From NCBI GenBank assembly GCA_963831605.1, contig CAWHQR010000002.1, positions 558,001 to 622,000 on the forward strand: a stretch of 64,000 nucleotides of DNA, given 5' to 3'. A model generated the notes under the pieces. It had not been told where the DNA came from and ran no database searches. It saw nothing but the letters and a program-made list of their open reading frames with translations. Of the stretch, positions 8,928 through 16,896 are shown piece by piece. The stretch comes from DASUPK01 sp963831605. Its GTDB lineage: Bacteria > Actinomycetota > Thermoleophilia > Solirubrobacterales > 70-9. Position numbers and translations under genes: made by a program. Numbering within the stretch: the stretch's first letter is position 1; every line of letters begins with the position of its first letter.

Positions 8928-10582
8928 TTCGGCGAGATGCCCAGGTAGGGCAGCGCGAACGACGCGATCTGGCCGAAGACCGGCGCTGCGACCTGGCCGC
9001 CGACGTGGACGTACTGGGGCTCGTCGACGACGACCGCCACCAGCAGCTTCGGGCGATTGGCGGGGGCGAAGCCGACGAAGGACGCCACGTAGCGGCTGTC
9101 GGAGTACGTCCCGTTCTCGACCTTCTGCGCGGTACCCGTCTTGCCGGCCAGCGTGTAGCCGGGGACGCTCACCTCTGACGCCGTTCCGCCCGGCGCGAGG
9201 ACACCCTCGAGCATGTGGCGAAGCTGGGCCGCGGTCCGCGAGGTGATCACCCGGTGCGGGTCGGTGCTCCCGTCGAGCGGATGGCCGCCGACGCTGCTGA
9301 CCAGGGTCGGGCGGCGCAGGATCCCGCCGTCGGCGATCGCCGAGTAGGCGGTTGCAATCTGCATCGGGGTCACCGACAGGCCCTGGCCGATCGGCAGGTT
9401 GCCCATCGTGGAGCCGGAGTAATCGCGGAGGGCCGGCACGATCCCGCGCTCCTCGCCCGGATAGCTGACGCCGGTCGGCCGGCCGAAGCCGAAGCGGTTG
9501 ATCCACTGCGAGAAGCGAGTTGCGCCCTCCTTCAGTCCGATCGTCACGGCACCGACGTTGGAGGACTGGGCGAGGATCTGGGCGGTGGTCAACGTCTCCG
9601 GCGGCCGGGCCTCCGCCTCGCCGATCGTCCGGTCATAGACGTGGATCTCGGACGGGAGAAAGAAGCTCGAGCTCGGGGTGACGACGTGGTCCTCGAGCGC
9701 CGAGGCGACGGTGAACGCCTTGAAGGTGGAACCGGGCTCGTAGGTGAAGCCGGTGGCGCGGTTCTCGAGCTCGTTCGACGTCGCGTTCGAAAGGTCCGAC
9801 GGGTTGAAGCCCGGCGTGTTGGCCATCGCGAGGATGTCGCCGGTGTTCGGGTTCATCACGATCGCGGTTCCGCCCTTGGCGCCATAGTGTTGGACCGCCG
9901 TGTTCAGGGCCTGCTCTGTCTTGTCCTGGATCGCGGCGTCGAGCGTGGTCTGGACGTCCTGACCGATGCTGGCGGGCTTGACGGTCTCCATGCGGAGCGG
10001 TCGGCCGACCGCGTCGTGAACGATGTCCTCCTCGCCATTGGCGCCGCCCAGGGCGCTGTTCTGTGAGTGCTCGAGTCCGGTGAGGCCCTGGTTGTCGGTC
10101 CCCACGGCGCCGATCACCTGCGAGGCCAGCTCGCCCTGCGGATAGAGACGCTTGCTGGTCGGCACGGTCGAGATGCCGGTGATGTTGAGCTGCTTCACCT
10201 CGGCGGCGATGTTCGGATCGACCTTCCGGGCCAGATAGGCGAACCCCGAGCTGCGGTCCGACAGCGCGTTCAGCAGGTCCGAGGTCGGCACGCCGAGCAC
10301 CTGATGAAGGCGCATCGCGGTCTGGCCGGGGTTGTTCACCTGGTACGGCGTGGCCACCACATCGGCGGCGTCCTCGGAGGCCGCCAGGACCTTGCCGTTG
10401 CGGTCGAGGACGCGGCCGCGCTCACCCGGGATCGTCACCGTGGTGACCTGCTGGGTTCGGGCCTCCGCGCGGAGGGTGCCCCCCTTCACCCCCTGCAGCC
10501 AGAACGAGCGCAGGAGCACGAGCGAGAAGAGCAGGAAGAACGCGCAGAAGAGCAGTCCCAGCCGGCGGTCGATGAGCCGCAT
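8924..10582 (-). CDS. ftsI: FtsI / class B penicillin-binding protein (septal transpeptidase)
   Basis: This is the division-specific transpeptidase that cross-links septal peptidoglycan with FtsW. The 552-residue protein has one N-terminal membrane helix (about 9-30) and a PBP dimerisation domain beginning with IPGERGRVLDRNG. The transpeptidase domain has all three active-site motifs: STFK at 285-288 (nucleophile Ser285), SSN at 340-342 and KTGT at 481-484. The length is usual for the class and nothing is missing. It lies 12 bases downstream of the ftsL-like gene. Confidence 0.95.
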   Translation of the reverse strand: MRLIDRRLGLLFCAFFLLFSLVLLRSFWLQGVKGGTLRAEARTQQVTTVTIPGERGRVLDRNGKVLAASEDAADVVATPYQVNNPGQTAMRLHQVLGVPTSDLLNALSDRSSGFAYLARKVDPNIAAEVKQLNITGISTVPTSKRLYPQGELASQVIGAVGTDNQGLTGLEHSQNSALGGANGEEDIVHDAVGRPLRMETVKPASIGQDVQTTLDAAIQDKTEQALNTAVQHYGAKGGTAIVMNPNTGDILAMANTPGFNPSDLSNATSNELENRATGFTYEPGSTFKAFTVASALEDHVVTPSSSFFLPSEIHVYDRTIGEAEARPPETLTTAQILAQSSNVGAVTIGLKEGATRFSQWINRFGFGRPTGVSYPGEERGIVPALRDYSGSTMGNLPIGQGLSVTPMQIATAYSAIADGGILRRPTLVSSVGGHPLDGSTDPHRVITSRTAAQLRHMLEGVLAPGGTASEVSVPGYTLAGKTGTAQKVENGTYSDSRYVASFVGFAPANRPKLLVAVVVDEPQYVHVGGQVAAPVFGQIASFALPYLGISPN

Positions 10583-10594
10583 GGCCAGGCGCTC

Positions 10595-11350
10595 CTAGAG
10601 CCCCACGCCTCCGGTTACCCCTCCGGATGCGCCTCCGGATGAGCCGGAGGACGAGCCGCTGCCGCTGGAGCTGCCGCTGCCGGATGTCCCGGTGGTGGAC
10701 GGAGCCGCCGGGGCGGGGGTGGCCGCCGGGGACACGGTGGTGGTCGGCGCGGGGGTTGAGCTGGTGCTCACCGGCGCGTAGGAGGTGCCCGGCGCCGGAT
10801 AGCTCGAAGGCTGGCTCGGCGCGGTCAGGAAGCTGTGGGTGCCCAGCAGATGAGCGAGGCGGGCCGCGTTGCCATCTCCAGCGTCCAGGTAGGTGATGGC
10901 CTTCGGATCCGGGACGGCCAGCCCGAGCCGCGTCGCCTCCCCCTCAACCCTCGCCGCGGAGAGCCGCTCGTCGATCTGGGCGTGCAGCGCGGAGATCTCG
11001 GTCTTGAGCTCATCGATCTGCAGCGAGGTGGCGCCCGCGCCCGCGGTCAGGCTGAGGCTGACGACGTTGAGCGCGACGATGCCCACCAGCAGGGCCCCGA
11101 GCACCGCGATCCAACCTCGGCCGCGGGTGAGCCGCATGATCAGGGTCGAGTCGGAGATGTCCCGGACCGCGCCGGCGCTGCGAACCGCGGCCTGCGGGAA
11201 GAGGGCGGCACCGGCCACGGCCGGGCGCACGAGACGGGCGGCCGGGGCCTGGCGGGACCGAGCGCGGGGCGCAGGGCGCGCCCTGCGCGGCTTGGCGCGG
11301 GGCGCCGGACGCGGGGTCTGAGCCTTTCGTGCGGTGGCAGCGGCGGCCAT
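10595..11350 (-). CDS. FtsL-like bitopic division protein with Pro/Ala/Arg-rich head and Ser/Gly-rich tail
   Basis: The gene sits between rsmH and ftsI, where ftsL is found in dcw clusters. The 251-residue protein has a basic Ala/Pro/Arg-rich N-terminus (1-60) and a single membrane helix at about residues 80-105. A short coiled-coil-like segment follows (IDELKTEISALHAQIDERLS), then GLAVPDPKAITYL, which resembles the end of FtsL/DivIC domains. The last ~70 residues are low-complexity Ser/Gly/Thr/Pro. FtsL with its partner FtsB recruits FtsW-FtsI. Sequence identity in FtsL is always low, so the call depends on topology and position. The start overlaps the rsmH stop (TGATG). Confidence 0.75.
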   Translation of the reverse strand: MAAAATARKAQTPRPAPRAKPRRARPAPRARSRQAPAARLVRPAVAGAALFPQAAVRSAGAVRDISDSTLIMRLTRGRGWIAVLGALLVGIVALNVVSLSLTAGAGATSLQIDELKTEISALHAQIDERLSAARVEGEATRLGLAVPDPKAITYLDAGDGNAARLAHLLGTHSFLTAPSQPSSYPAPGTSYAPVSTSSTPAPTTTVSPAATPAPAAPSTTGTSGSGSSSGSGSSSGSSGGASGGVTGGVGL

Positions 11351-12354
11351 CAGCCGGCGTCCTCCGCCTCGCGGATCTTGAGCGCGGCGCGCAGATGGGC
11401 CGAGGAGGCGCGCGGGTTCCGCTCCAGCTCCTCGGGACCCGGCGCGATCGCTCGCTTGGTGAGCAGGTCGGCCTCGGGCTCGCGGCCGCAGACGCAGACG
11501 GGCAGCTCCGGCGGGCAGATGCAGCCGCGCGCCCGGTCCGCCATGAAGCGCTTCACCCGGCGGTCCTCCAGCGAGTGGAAGGAGATCGCCCCGAGGCGCC
11601 CACCGGTCGGCAGGATCGTCCAGGCGAGCGGCAGCGCATGATCGAGGGCATCGAGCTCGCCGTTGACGGCGATCCGGATCGCCTGAAAGGTGCGCTTGGC
11701 GGGATGCCCCCGCCCGAACCGCTCCGACGGCGGAATCGCGGCCTTGATCGCCGAGACCAGCTGGGACGTGGTGTCGATCGGGCGGCGCTTCGTGATCTCT
11801 CGCGCGATCGAGCCGGCCCGGCGTTCCTCGCCGAGCTCGCGGATCACGTTCGCCAGGCGATCCTGCGGCCAGTCGTTGACGACCGTCGCGGCCGACAGGC
11901 TCTGGGTCGGGTCCATCCGCATGTCGAGGGGCGCGTCGTAGGAGTAGGAGAAGCCGCGCTCCCAGGCATCGATCTGCATCGAGGACATGCCCAGGTCGAA
12001 GACGATGCCGTCCGGGCGGATGCCCTCCCCGCGCAGGCCCTCGAGGGCCGCGACGAAGTCGGCACGCAGGAAGCGGGAACGTGACGGAGAGTGCACCGCG
12101 AATTCAGCCCAGCGCTCCTCCGAGGACGGATCGCGATCCACAGCGATCAGCTCGCCCTGCGGCCCGATGCGCTCGGAGATCAGGCGGGCATGGCCTCCAC
12201 CGCCGAAGGTGCAGTCGACGAAGGTCTCGCCGGGCTTGGGGTCGAGGACGTCGACCAGCTCGATCGCCAAAACGGGTTCGTGTTCCTGTGGCACATACGA
12301 AAGGTTCGCGGACTCGGCAAGGGTTCCCACCACTCTGTGTGTTGCGGTCGCCAT
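11350..12354 (-). CDS. rsmH: RsmH (MraW), 16S rRNA (cytosine-1402-N4)-methyltransferase
   Basis: RsmH methylates N4 of C1402 in the ribosomal P site. The 334-residue protein has HEPVLAIELVDVL, the SAM-binding FVDCTFGGGGHARLI, DLGMSSMQID, and the C-terminal ISFHSLEDRRVKRF, all classic RsmH motifs. I start it at the ATG at 12354, one base after the mraZ stop, because GAGGAGG lies 6 bases upstream. An upstream in-frame start at 12396 would overlap mraZ and add residues outside the family. It is the second gene of the dcw operon. Confidence 0.96.
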   Translation of the reverse strand: MATATHRVVGTLAESANLSYVPQEHEPVLAIELVDVLDPKPGETFVDCTFGGGGHARLISERIGPQGELIAVDRDPSSEERWAEFAVHSPSRSRFLRADFVAALEGLRGEGIRPDGIVFDLGMSSMQIDAWERGFSYSYDAPLDMRMDPTQSLSAATVVNDWPQDRLANVIRELGEERRAGSIAREITKRRPIDTTSQLVSAIKAAIPPSERFGRGHPAKRTFQAIRIAVNGELDALDHALPLAWTILPTGGRLGAISFHSLEDRRVKRFMADRARGCICPPELPVCVCGREPEADLLTKRAIAPGPEELERNPRASSAHLRAALKIREAEDAG

Positions 12355-12355
12355 C

Positions 12356-12802
12356 TCAGCCTCCTCGTCCCTCTTCGGAGAGGTTCTCCGCGACATCGGA
12401 AACCTCTGCGTCCATTTCCGTCTCGTACTCGGCCCAGCGCTTGGCGCTCCAGATCTCGAACCAGCTGTCGGAGCCGACGATCATGCACGGGCCCTCCCCC
12501 AGGCCGGCGTGCTCGATCAGCTTCTTCGGCAGCCGGATGCGGCCGGCGGAATCGAGCTTGTCGTCGAAGGCTCCCCCGTGGAAGTGGCGGCGCAGCATCC
12601 GGCCGCGCTTGCCGAGCGGGTTGGTCTCGCCGAGAAACTGCTTCGAGAACTCCTCGTAGCCCCCGGGCGCGAACACCCAGACGGAGGGGTCCAGGCCCCT
12701 GGCGAGAACGACTCCATCAGCAAGCGCCGCACGGAACTTCGACGGGACCGTGAGGCGGTCCTTCGCGTCGAGATTGTGCTCGTACTGACCGAGAAACGAC
12801 AA
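12356..12802 (-). CDS. mraZ: MraZ, transcriptional regulator of the dcw cluster
   Basis: MraZ is a SpoVT/AbrB-fold DNA-binding protein that represses its own dcw operon. The 148-residue protein has two tandem MraZ domains: GQYEHNLDAKDRLTVPSKFR at the N-terminus and FDDKLDSAGRIRLPKKL near residue 80, each with the family DxKxR or DxxGR core. The only sensible start is TTG 12802, immediately before the usual SFLGQYEH opening. No good Shine-Dalgarno is visible, and the leader RNA carries a strong hairpin just upstream. Three MraZ boxes lie in its promoter. Confidence 0.95.
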   Translation of the reverse strand: MSFLGQYEHNLDAKDRLTVPSKFRAALADGVVLARGLDPSVWVFAPGGYEEFSKQFLGETNPLGKRGRMLRRHFHGGAFDDKLDSAGRIRLPKKLIEHAGLGEGPCMIVGSDSWFEIWSAKRWAEYETEMDAEVSDVAENLSEEGRGG

Positions 12803-12826
12803 AGTGGGGGCCCTTGAGTTCGGAGC

Positions 12827-12869
12827 GGGCCGGGGTGGTGAGGTGGGAGGAGCCTCATCACCCCGGCCC
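12827..12869 (-). promoter_or_regulatory. 17-bp stem-loop in the mraZ 5' leader
   Basis: GGGCCGGGGTGGTGAGG at 12827-12843 pairs with CCTCATCACCCCGGCCC at 12853-12869, around a 9-base loop. All but one of the 17 pairs are Watson-Crick. It lies wholly within the predicted untranslated leader of mraZ, about 25 bases before the TTG start. No T-run follows in the minus direction, so it is not a standard terminator. It may affect translation or stability of the first dcw transcript. Confidence 0.6.
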
Positions 12870-12888
12870 TATTGACCAACTCTGATTT

Positions 12889-12920
12889 GCCACGCTAACC
12901 CACTCTGTCCCACTTTGCAA
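12889..12920 (-). promoter_or_regulatory. dcw promoter with three MraZ operator boxes
   Basis: On the minus strand three direct repeats GTGGG, GTGGG and GTGGC occupy 12909-12913, 12899-12903 and 12889-12893, spaced exactly 10 bases. That is the arrangement of TGGG direct repeats with 5-base spacers known to bind MraZ in other bacteria. A core promoter overlaps them: -35 TTGCAA (12915-12920), 17-base spacer, -10 TAGCGT (12892-12897). Bound MraZ would cover the spacer and the -10 element, which predicts direct repression. Transcription would begin near 12885, leaving a leader of about 83 bases. Confidence 0.85.
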
Positions 12921-13237
12921 CACAGATTGGGCAGGCGCATTGCAGCCGATCCGTCGGACGGAAGTGCTACCCGGGTCGGCCGAAGGGCTGAAATCCGCAT
13001 TCCGATGCGGTTTGCGGGCTCGGTGAGCGCGCCCCCGAAGTCCCTCGGATCGGCCCGTTCCTGCAATCGCGGTTGCAGCGAAGAGGACCGCGGCCGGAGA
13101 TCTCCCACTTCGCCCCCCGCCGGGCTCGAGCCGCCCCGGAGCTGGCCGGCCAGCTGCCGGACGCCGACCGGAACGCGTCTCACGGACCGGCCGGCCCGCG
13201 CGTTGATTCCCCGAGCAGGCATCTGAAAGGAGAAACC
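12921..13237. other. Gene-free stretch between the dcw promoter and the Ada-domain gene
   Basis: About 317 bases without a supportable coding frame on either strand. It begins next to the mraZ -35 element and must contain the divergent promoter of the gene starting at 13238, but I cannot pick a convincing -10/-35 pair. Longer frames here are shadows with no domain content. No repeats or RNA gene are seen. Confidence 0.6.
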
Positions 13238-13453
13238 ATGGACTTCGAAGAGCGCTACCGGGCGATGGAGACGAGGGACGAGACCCATGCCGGCGAGTTC
13301 TTCGCCGCCGTCACCTCGACCGGGATCTACTGCCGGCCGGGCTGTCCGGCGCGGACCCCGAAGCGCGAGAACGTGCGCTTCTACCGGACAGCCGACGCGG
13401 CACGAAGCGACGGCTTCCGGGCGTGCCTGCGCTGCCGTCCGGACGAGGTCTGA
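13238..13453 (+). CDS. Stand-alone Ada zinc-binding (methyl-phosphotriester acceptor) domain protein
   Basis: This 71-residue protein consists only of the N-terminal domain of the Ada DNA-alkylation repair protein. In Ada this domain binds zinc through four cysteines and transfers methyl groups from DNA phosphotriesters to the first of them. The order TGIYCRPGCPARTPKREN, then GFRACLRCRPDE, keeps all four cysteines, including the acceptor-position Cys in YCRP. The AraC-type DNA-binding and O6-methylguanine methyltransferase parts of full Ada are absent. The ATG at 13238 has a strong AAAGGAG 7 bases upstream. It may act as a damage sensor or scavenger. Confidence 0.88.
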   Translation: MDFEERYRAMETRDETHAGEFFAAVTSTGIYCRPGCPARTPKRENVRFYRTADAARSDGFRACLRCRPDEV

Positions 13454-14290
13454 TCAGAAGCCGGCCATGAAGCGGTCGACGTTGGCGAGCAGGCCGGCGG
13501 CGATCATGAGCAGCACCGACGGCACCAACAGCAGCGCGACCGCGAGCTGGATCTTCGGCGCCGCGCGCGCAGCCTGCTCCTCGATCCGTCGCCGCTGGAC
13601 CCCTCGCAGCGCCGTCGCCTGCTCGCGCAGCTGATCGGCGAGCGGGGAGCCGTAGCGGCGGGAGCGCTCGATCACCCCGCACATCGCCGCCACCTCGCGG
13701 ACGGGAGCACGCCGGCGGAGCGAGCTGAGCGCCTCGCTCTGCGGCAGGCCACAGGAGCTCTCCGCGGAGAGCATCGCCAGCTCACGCGCCAGCGGACCCT
13801 CCCCCTTGCCGAGCTCTCCGAGGCCAGCCAGCGGGCTGCGCCCCGCAGCCGTCCCGACCGCGAGCAGATCGAGCGCGTCCGGGAGCCCGGCCCGCAGCGC
13901 CCTCAGCCGCCGCCGCGCAGCTCGCTCGAGCCAGGCATCCGGGCCGAGGAAGCCCGCGGCGGGAAGGCCCAGAGCCACGACCCAGGCGAGGCGGCTCGGC
14001 GCCGCCGGAGCGAGGACCATTCCCCAGAGCACGCCGGCAAGCGCACCGCCGATCTTCGCGGCGAGCAGGGCCCGGACCGAGATCCGCTGGCGGAGGCCCG
14101 CCCTCGTGAGACGAGCCGAGAGGCGCAATCTCGCGTCCGCGGTCGCCAGCAGCGACCATGGATCGGGCGACCGGGGCGATCCGCCGGCTTCGGAGGGCTC
14201 GGCGGCCGGCCGACGTGGCGGCACAATCTCGGCCATCGCCGCCAGGCCCAGCACGACGGCGCCGATCGCAAGCAGCAGGGCGCCGGTCAA
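13454..14290 (-). CDS. tadC: TadC-like inner-membrane platform protein of a Tad/Flp system
   Basis: The product (278 residues) is a type II secretion F-domain protein that, with TadB, forms the membrane platform for Flp pilus assembly. It has an N-terminal membrane helix, further helices at about residues 90-125, the platform motif LPDALDLLAVGTAAG, and two C-terminal helices. I start it at TTG 14290 because GGGAGG lies 8 bases upstream and the start overlaps the tadB stop. The longer upstream frame is only a shadow of tadB. It is the last gene of tadA-tadB-tadC. Confidence 0.87.
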   Translation of the reverse strand: MTGALLLAIGAVVLGLAAMAEIVPPRRPAAEPSEAGGSPRSPDPWSLLATADARLRLSARLTRAGLRQRISVRALLAAKIGGALAGVLWGMVLAPAAPSRLAWVVALGLPAAGFLGPDAWLERAARRRLRALRAGLPDALDLLAVGTAAGRSPLAGLGELGKGEGPLARELAMLSAESSCGLPQSEALSSLRRRAPVREVAAMCGVIERSRRYGSPLADQLREQATALRGVQRRRIEEQAARAAPKIQLAVALLLVPSVLLMIAAGLLANVDRFMAGF

Positions 14291-15135
14291 TCCGCGGGCC
14301 TCCCGAGACGCCGGATCACGGCGAATCCCAGAGCCTGCAGGCCGGCGGCGGCGACAAGCATCGCCGCCGAGGCGGGCTCCGAGAGCACGCGCGAGACAAA
14401 GCCGGGTTGCAGCAGCTCGGCGAACAGCGCCGCCCCGGCGGGCAGGGCGACGACGAGGAGGCCCGTGAAGCGAGCCTGGGTGGTGGCCGCCCGAGCCTCG
14501 TCTGAGACGCGGTCGCGGTCCGCGGCCGCGGCCGCGAGACGGCGCATCAGCGCGGCCACGTCCCCGCCGGCGACCTGCTGGCTGAGCAGCGCGGTGGCCA
14601 GGGAGTCCACCCGCTCCGAGCGGAGTCGCGATCGCATCGCGGCAAGGGCCTCGCCGGTTGAGGCGCCCAGCTCGAGGTCCGCCGCGACCCGGGCGAGCTC
14701 GGCGGACGACGGGCCCTCGAGCGAGGCGGCGGCGGCCGCCACCGCCCCCCTGACGGAGTGGCCGCCCGAGATCGCGTCGGCGATCGCCGAGGCGACGTCC
14801 GGGATCGATCGCTCGACGGCGCGCCGATAGCGCTCGCGGCGACCCGCGACCAGGACGCCGACGCACCACGGTCCCGCGGCTGCGGCGACCGCCAGGGGCC
14901 CCGGGCCGGCGACCAGCAGGGCCGTCCCGGCGATGGCCCCGCTGCCGAGCAGGGCCAGGCGGCGCTGCTCCTCGGCGCTCGGCGCGTAGCCCTCTCGTGA
15001 AACGCGTCTCAGAGGTGCAATCGATGCCTGCAACCAGCGCGCCGCGCCGGGCACGGAGATCACGGCCTCCCGAGCCCCGACCGCCGCCAGCCCACCCGCC
15101 AGCGCGATCAGTGCGATCAACGCCGCGCTGCCCAC
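14287..15135 (-). CDS. tadB: TadB-like inner-membrane platform protein of a Tad/Flp system
   Basis: The 282-residue protein has N-terminal membrane segments, a central cytoplasmic F domain with SIPDVASAIADAISGGHSV (typical of TadB), then two C-terminal membrane helices. TadB pairs with TadC beneath the ATPase TadA. The start lies inside the tadA 3' end (19-base overlap) and the stop overlaps the tadC start, so all three are translated together. Confidence 0.87.
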   Translation of the reverse strand: MGSAALIALIALAGGLAAVGAREAVISVPGAARWLQASIAPLRRVSREGYAPSAEEQRRLALLGSGAIAGTALLVAGPGPLAVAAAAGPWCVGVLVAGRRERYRRAVERSIPDVASAIADAISGGHSVRGAVAAAAASLEGPSSAELARVAADLELGASTGEALAAMRSRLRSERVDSLATALLSQQVAGGDVAALMRRLAAAAADRDRVSDEARAATTQARFTGLLVVALPAGAALFAELLQPGFVSRVLSEPASAAMLVAAAGLQALGFAVIRRLGRPAD

Positions 15136-16295
15136 CGGCGTTCCTCCCTGTCCGTCCCCAGCCTGAAGAGCTCCCGGACACCGACCGACCCGGCGGTCCG
15201 CACCACCTCGGCCACCTCCACGACGCGACGTGACCCGTCGCTGAGCCGAGCCAGGTGAACGACGAGATCGAGCCCGCGGCCGAGCTGCTCGCGGATCGCT
15301 TCGTGCGGAAGGCCGACCCCCGCCATCAGCGCCAGCGTCTCGATCCTGCGAAGCGCGTCCTCGGGTGAGTTGGCGTGGACGGTCGAGAGAGCACCCTCGT
15401 GACCCGTGTTGAGCGCCATCAGCAGATCGAGCGCCTCGCCGCCTCTCACCTCGCCGATCACGATCCGATCGGGTCGCATCCGCAGGGCGCCGCGCAGGAG
15501 GTCACGTATCTCGACCCGACCTCGCCCCTCGACGTTCGCGGGCCTGCTCTCGAGGCGCACGACGTGCGGTTGCCGCAGACGGAGCTCGGCGGCGTCCTCG
15601 ATGGTGATCACCCGCTCGTCCGGATCGACGAACGCCGAGAGGGCGTTCAGCAGCGTCGTCTTGCCGGACCCGGTGCCGCCGCTGACGAGGATGCTGCGGC
15701 GCGCGGCCACCGCAGCGGCTAGCTCGTCGTGGAGCTCGTTCGTGATCGTGCCCAGCTCGACGAGCTCTCGCGGTCCAGGCCGGACGGCCGAGAAGCGGCG
15801 GATCGACAGCGACGGTCCGTCGACCGAGAGCGGCGGGATCACGACGTGGACGCGGGAGCCGTCCTCCAGGCGCGCATCGACCATCGGGCTGAGCTCATCC
15901 ACCCGCCGTCCGAGCGGCGTCAGGATTCGCTCGATCGCGTCCCGCAGCGCCTGCTCGGAGGGGAACCGGATCTCGGTTCGCTCGATCCTCCCGACTCGCT
16001 CGACATAGACGCACTCGTGCCCGTTGACCATCACCTCCTCCACAGCGGGATCGGCGAGCAGCTCCTCGAGCGGACCGAGCCCGACCGCCTCCCTGAGGAT
16101 CAGCTCGCAGAGGCGCTCGCGCGTGGGCGCCTCGAGGATCGCCGCATCCTCGTCCACGAGCTCGCGCACGGCCTCGGGCAGCGGCCCCATGGCCGCACCG
16201 CCCGAGGCCGCCTGAGCGCGGCGGCGCTCGACCAGGCGCCGCCGCAGCTCGGCGGCCAGCTCGTCCAGGTGTCTGCGGCGGACGCGCTCGTCCAC
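15117..16295 (-). CDS. tadA: TadA/CpaF secretion ATPase of a Tad/Flp system
   Basis: This is the hexameric ATPase that powers Flp pilus or Tad secretion. The 392-residue protein has the CpaF N-terminal domain (GLGPLEELLADPAVEEVMVNG), the Walker A motif SGGTGSGKTTLLNAL near residue 192, the Asp box ITIEDAAELRL, the Walker B region PDRIVIGEVRGGEA, and the His box LSTVHANSPEDA. All ATPase motifs are intact. The start is GTG 16295. No pilin, prepilin peptidase or CpaE gene is next to it in this window. Confidence 0.93.
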   Translation of the reverse strand: MDERVRRRHLDELAAELRRRLVERRRAQAASGGAAMGPLPEAVRELVDEDAAILEAPTRERLCELILREAVGLGPLEELLADPAVEEVMVNGHECVYVERVGRIERTEIRFPSEQALRDAIERILTPLGRRVDELSPMVDARLEDGSRVHVVIPPLSVDGPSLSIRRFSAVRPGPRELVELGTITNELHDELAAAVAARRSILVSGGTGSGKTTLLNALSAFVDPDERVITIEDAAELRLRQPHVVRLESRPANVEGRGRVEIRDLLRGALRMRPDRIVIGEVRGGEALDLLMALNTGHEGALSTVHANSPEDALRRIETLALMAGVGLPHEAIREQLGRGLDLVVHLARLSDGSRRVVEVAEVVRTAGSVGVRELFRLGTDREERRWAARR

Positions 16296-16320
16296 CCTTC
16301 ATCAAGGCCATGGAGTCGCC

Positions 16321-16340
16321 CACTCGCCCCCCGGCGAGTG
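16321..16340. promoter_or_regulatory. Perfect 8-bp inverted repeat between tadA and the macro-domain gene
   Basis: CACTCGCC and GGCGAGTG, separated by four bases, occupy 16321-16340 in the 73-base divergent intergenic region. The symmetric site lies 26 bases upstream of the tadA GTG and 29 bases upstream of the macro-domain ATG. It could be an operator shared by both directions. No regulator can be assigned from sequence alone, although an AraC-type and an OmpR-type regulator are both encoded nearby. Confidence 0.4.
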
Positions 16341-16368
16341 AGCCGAGGAGCGCCGGTAGCCTCAGCCG

Positions 16369-16875
16369 ATGGCGGAGATCGAGATCAGGCAGGTGGACAT
16401 CACCAAGCTCGAGGTCGACGCGATCGCCAACGCCGCCAACACGCAGCTGCGCCATGGCGGCGGGGTCGCCGGAGCGATCTCCCGCGCCGGTGGACCCTCC
16501 GTTCAGGCCGAGAGCGACGAGCGAGCGCCGATCGGTCTCGGGGAGGCCGTCGAGACCACCGCGGGCGAGATGCCGGCGCGCTGGGTGATCCACGCCGCGA
16601 CCATGGAGCTCGGCGGCCCGACCTCCGCTGAGATCATCCGCATGGCCACCGCGAGCACGCTCGCCAAGGCAGACGAGCTCGGGGCCACGAGCCTTGCTCT
16701 CGTTGCCTTCGGCACCGGTGTCGGGGGCTTCCCACTCGATGAGGCCGCCCGGATCGAGGTGGAGGAGGTCCGCCGCCACCTCGGCTCGGGCAGCGGGCTG
16801 GAGCGCGTCGTCTTCGCCGTGCGCGGCGATGATGCCCAGGACGCCTTCGATCGGGCGATGAGTCAGCCGGGCTGA
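16369..16875 (+). CDS. Macro-domain protein (ADP-ribose binding or hydrolysing)
   Basis: The 168-residue protein is a single macro domain. It has the N-terminal VDAIANAANTQLRHGGGVAGAI, containing the NAAN and GGGVAGAI loops that bind ADP-ribose, and the second loop FGTGVGGFPLDEAA. Such proteins remove or bind ADP-ribose groups or O-acetyl-ADP-ribose. The adenine-side catalytic Asn and the GGG loop are kept. It begins a plus-strand trio with an AraC-type regulator and a VOC protein, wedged between tadA and the CpaB-like gene. Confidence 0.92.
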   Translation: MAEIEIRQVDITKLEVDAIANAANTQLRHGGGVAGAISRAGGPSVQAESDERAPIGLGEAVETTAGEMPARWVIHAATMELGGPTSAEIIRMATASTLAKADELGATSLALVAFGTGVGGFPLDEAARIEVEEVRRHLGSGSGLERVVFAVRGDDAQDAFDRAMSQPG

Positions 16876-16896
16876 GGGAGTCTCATTGATCCGACC

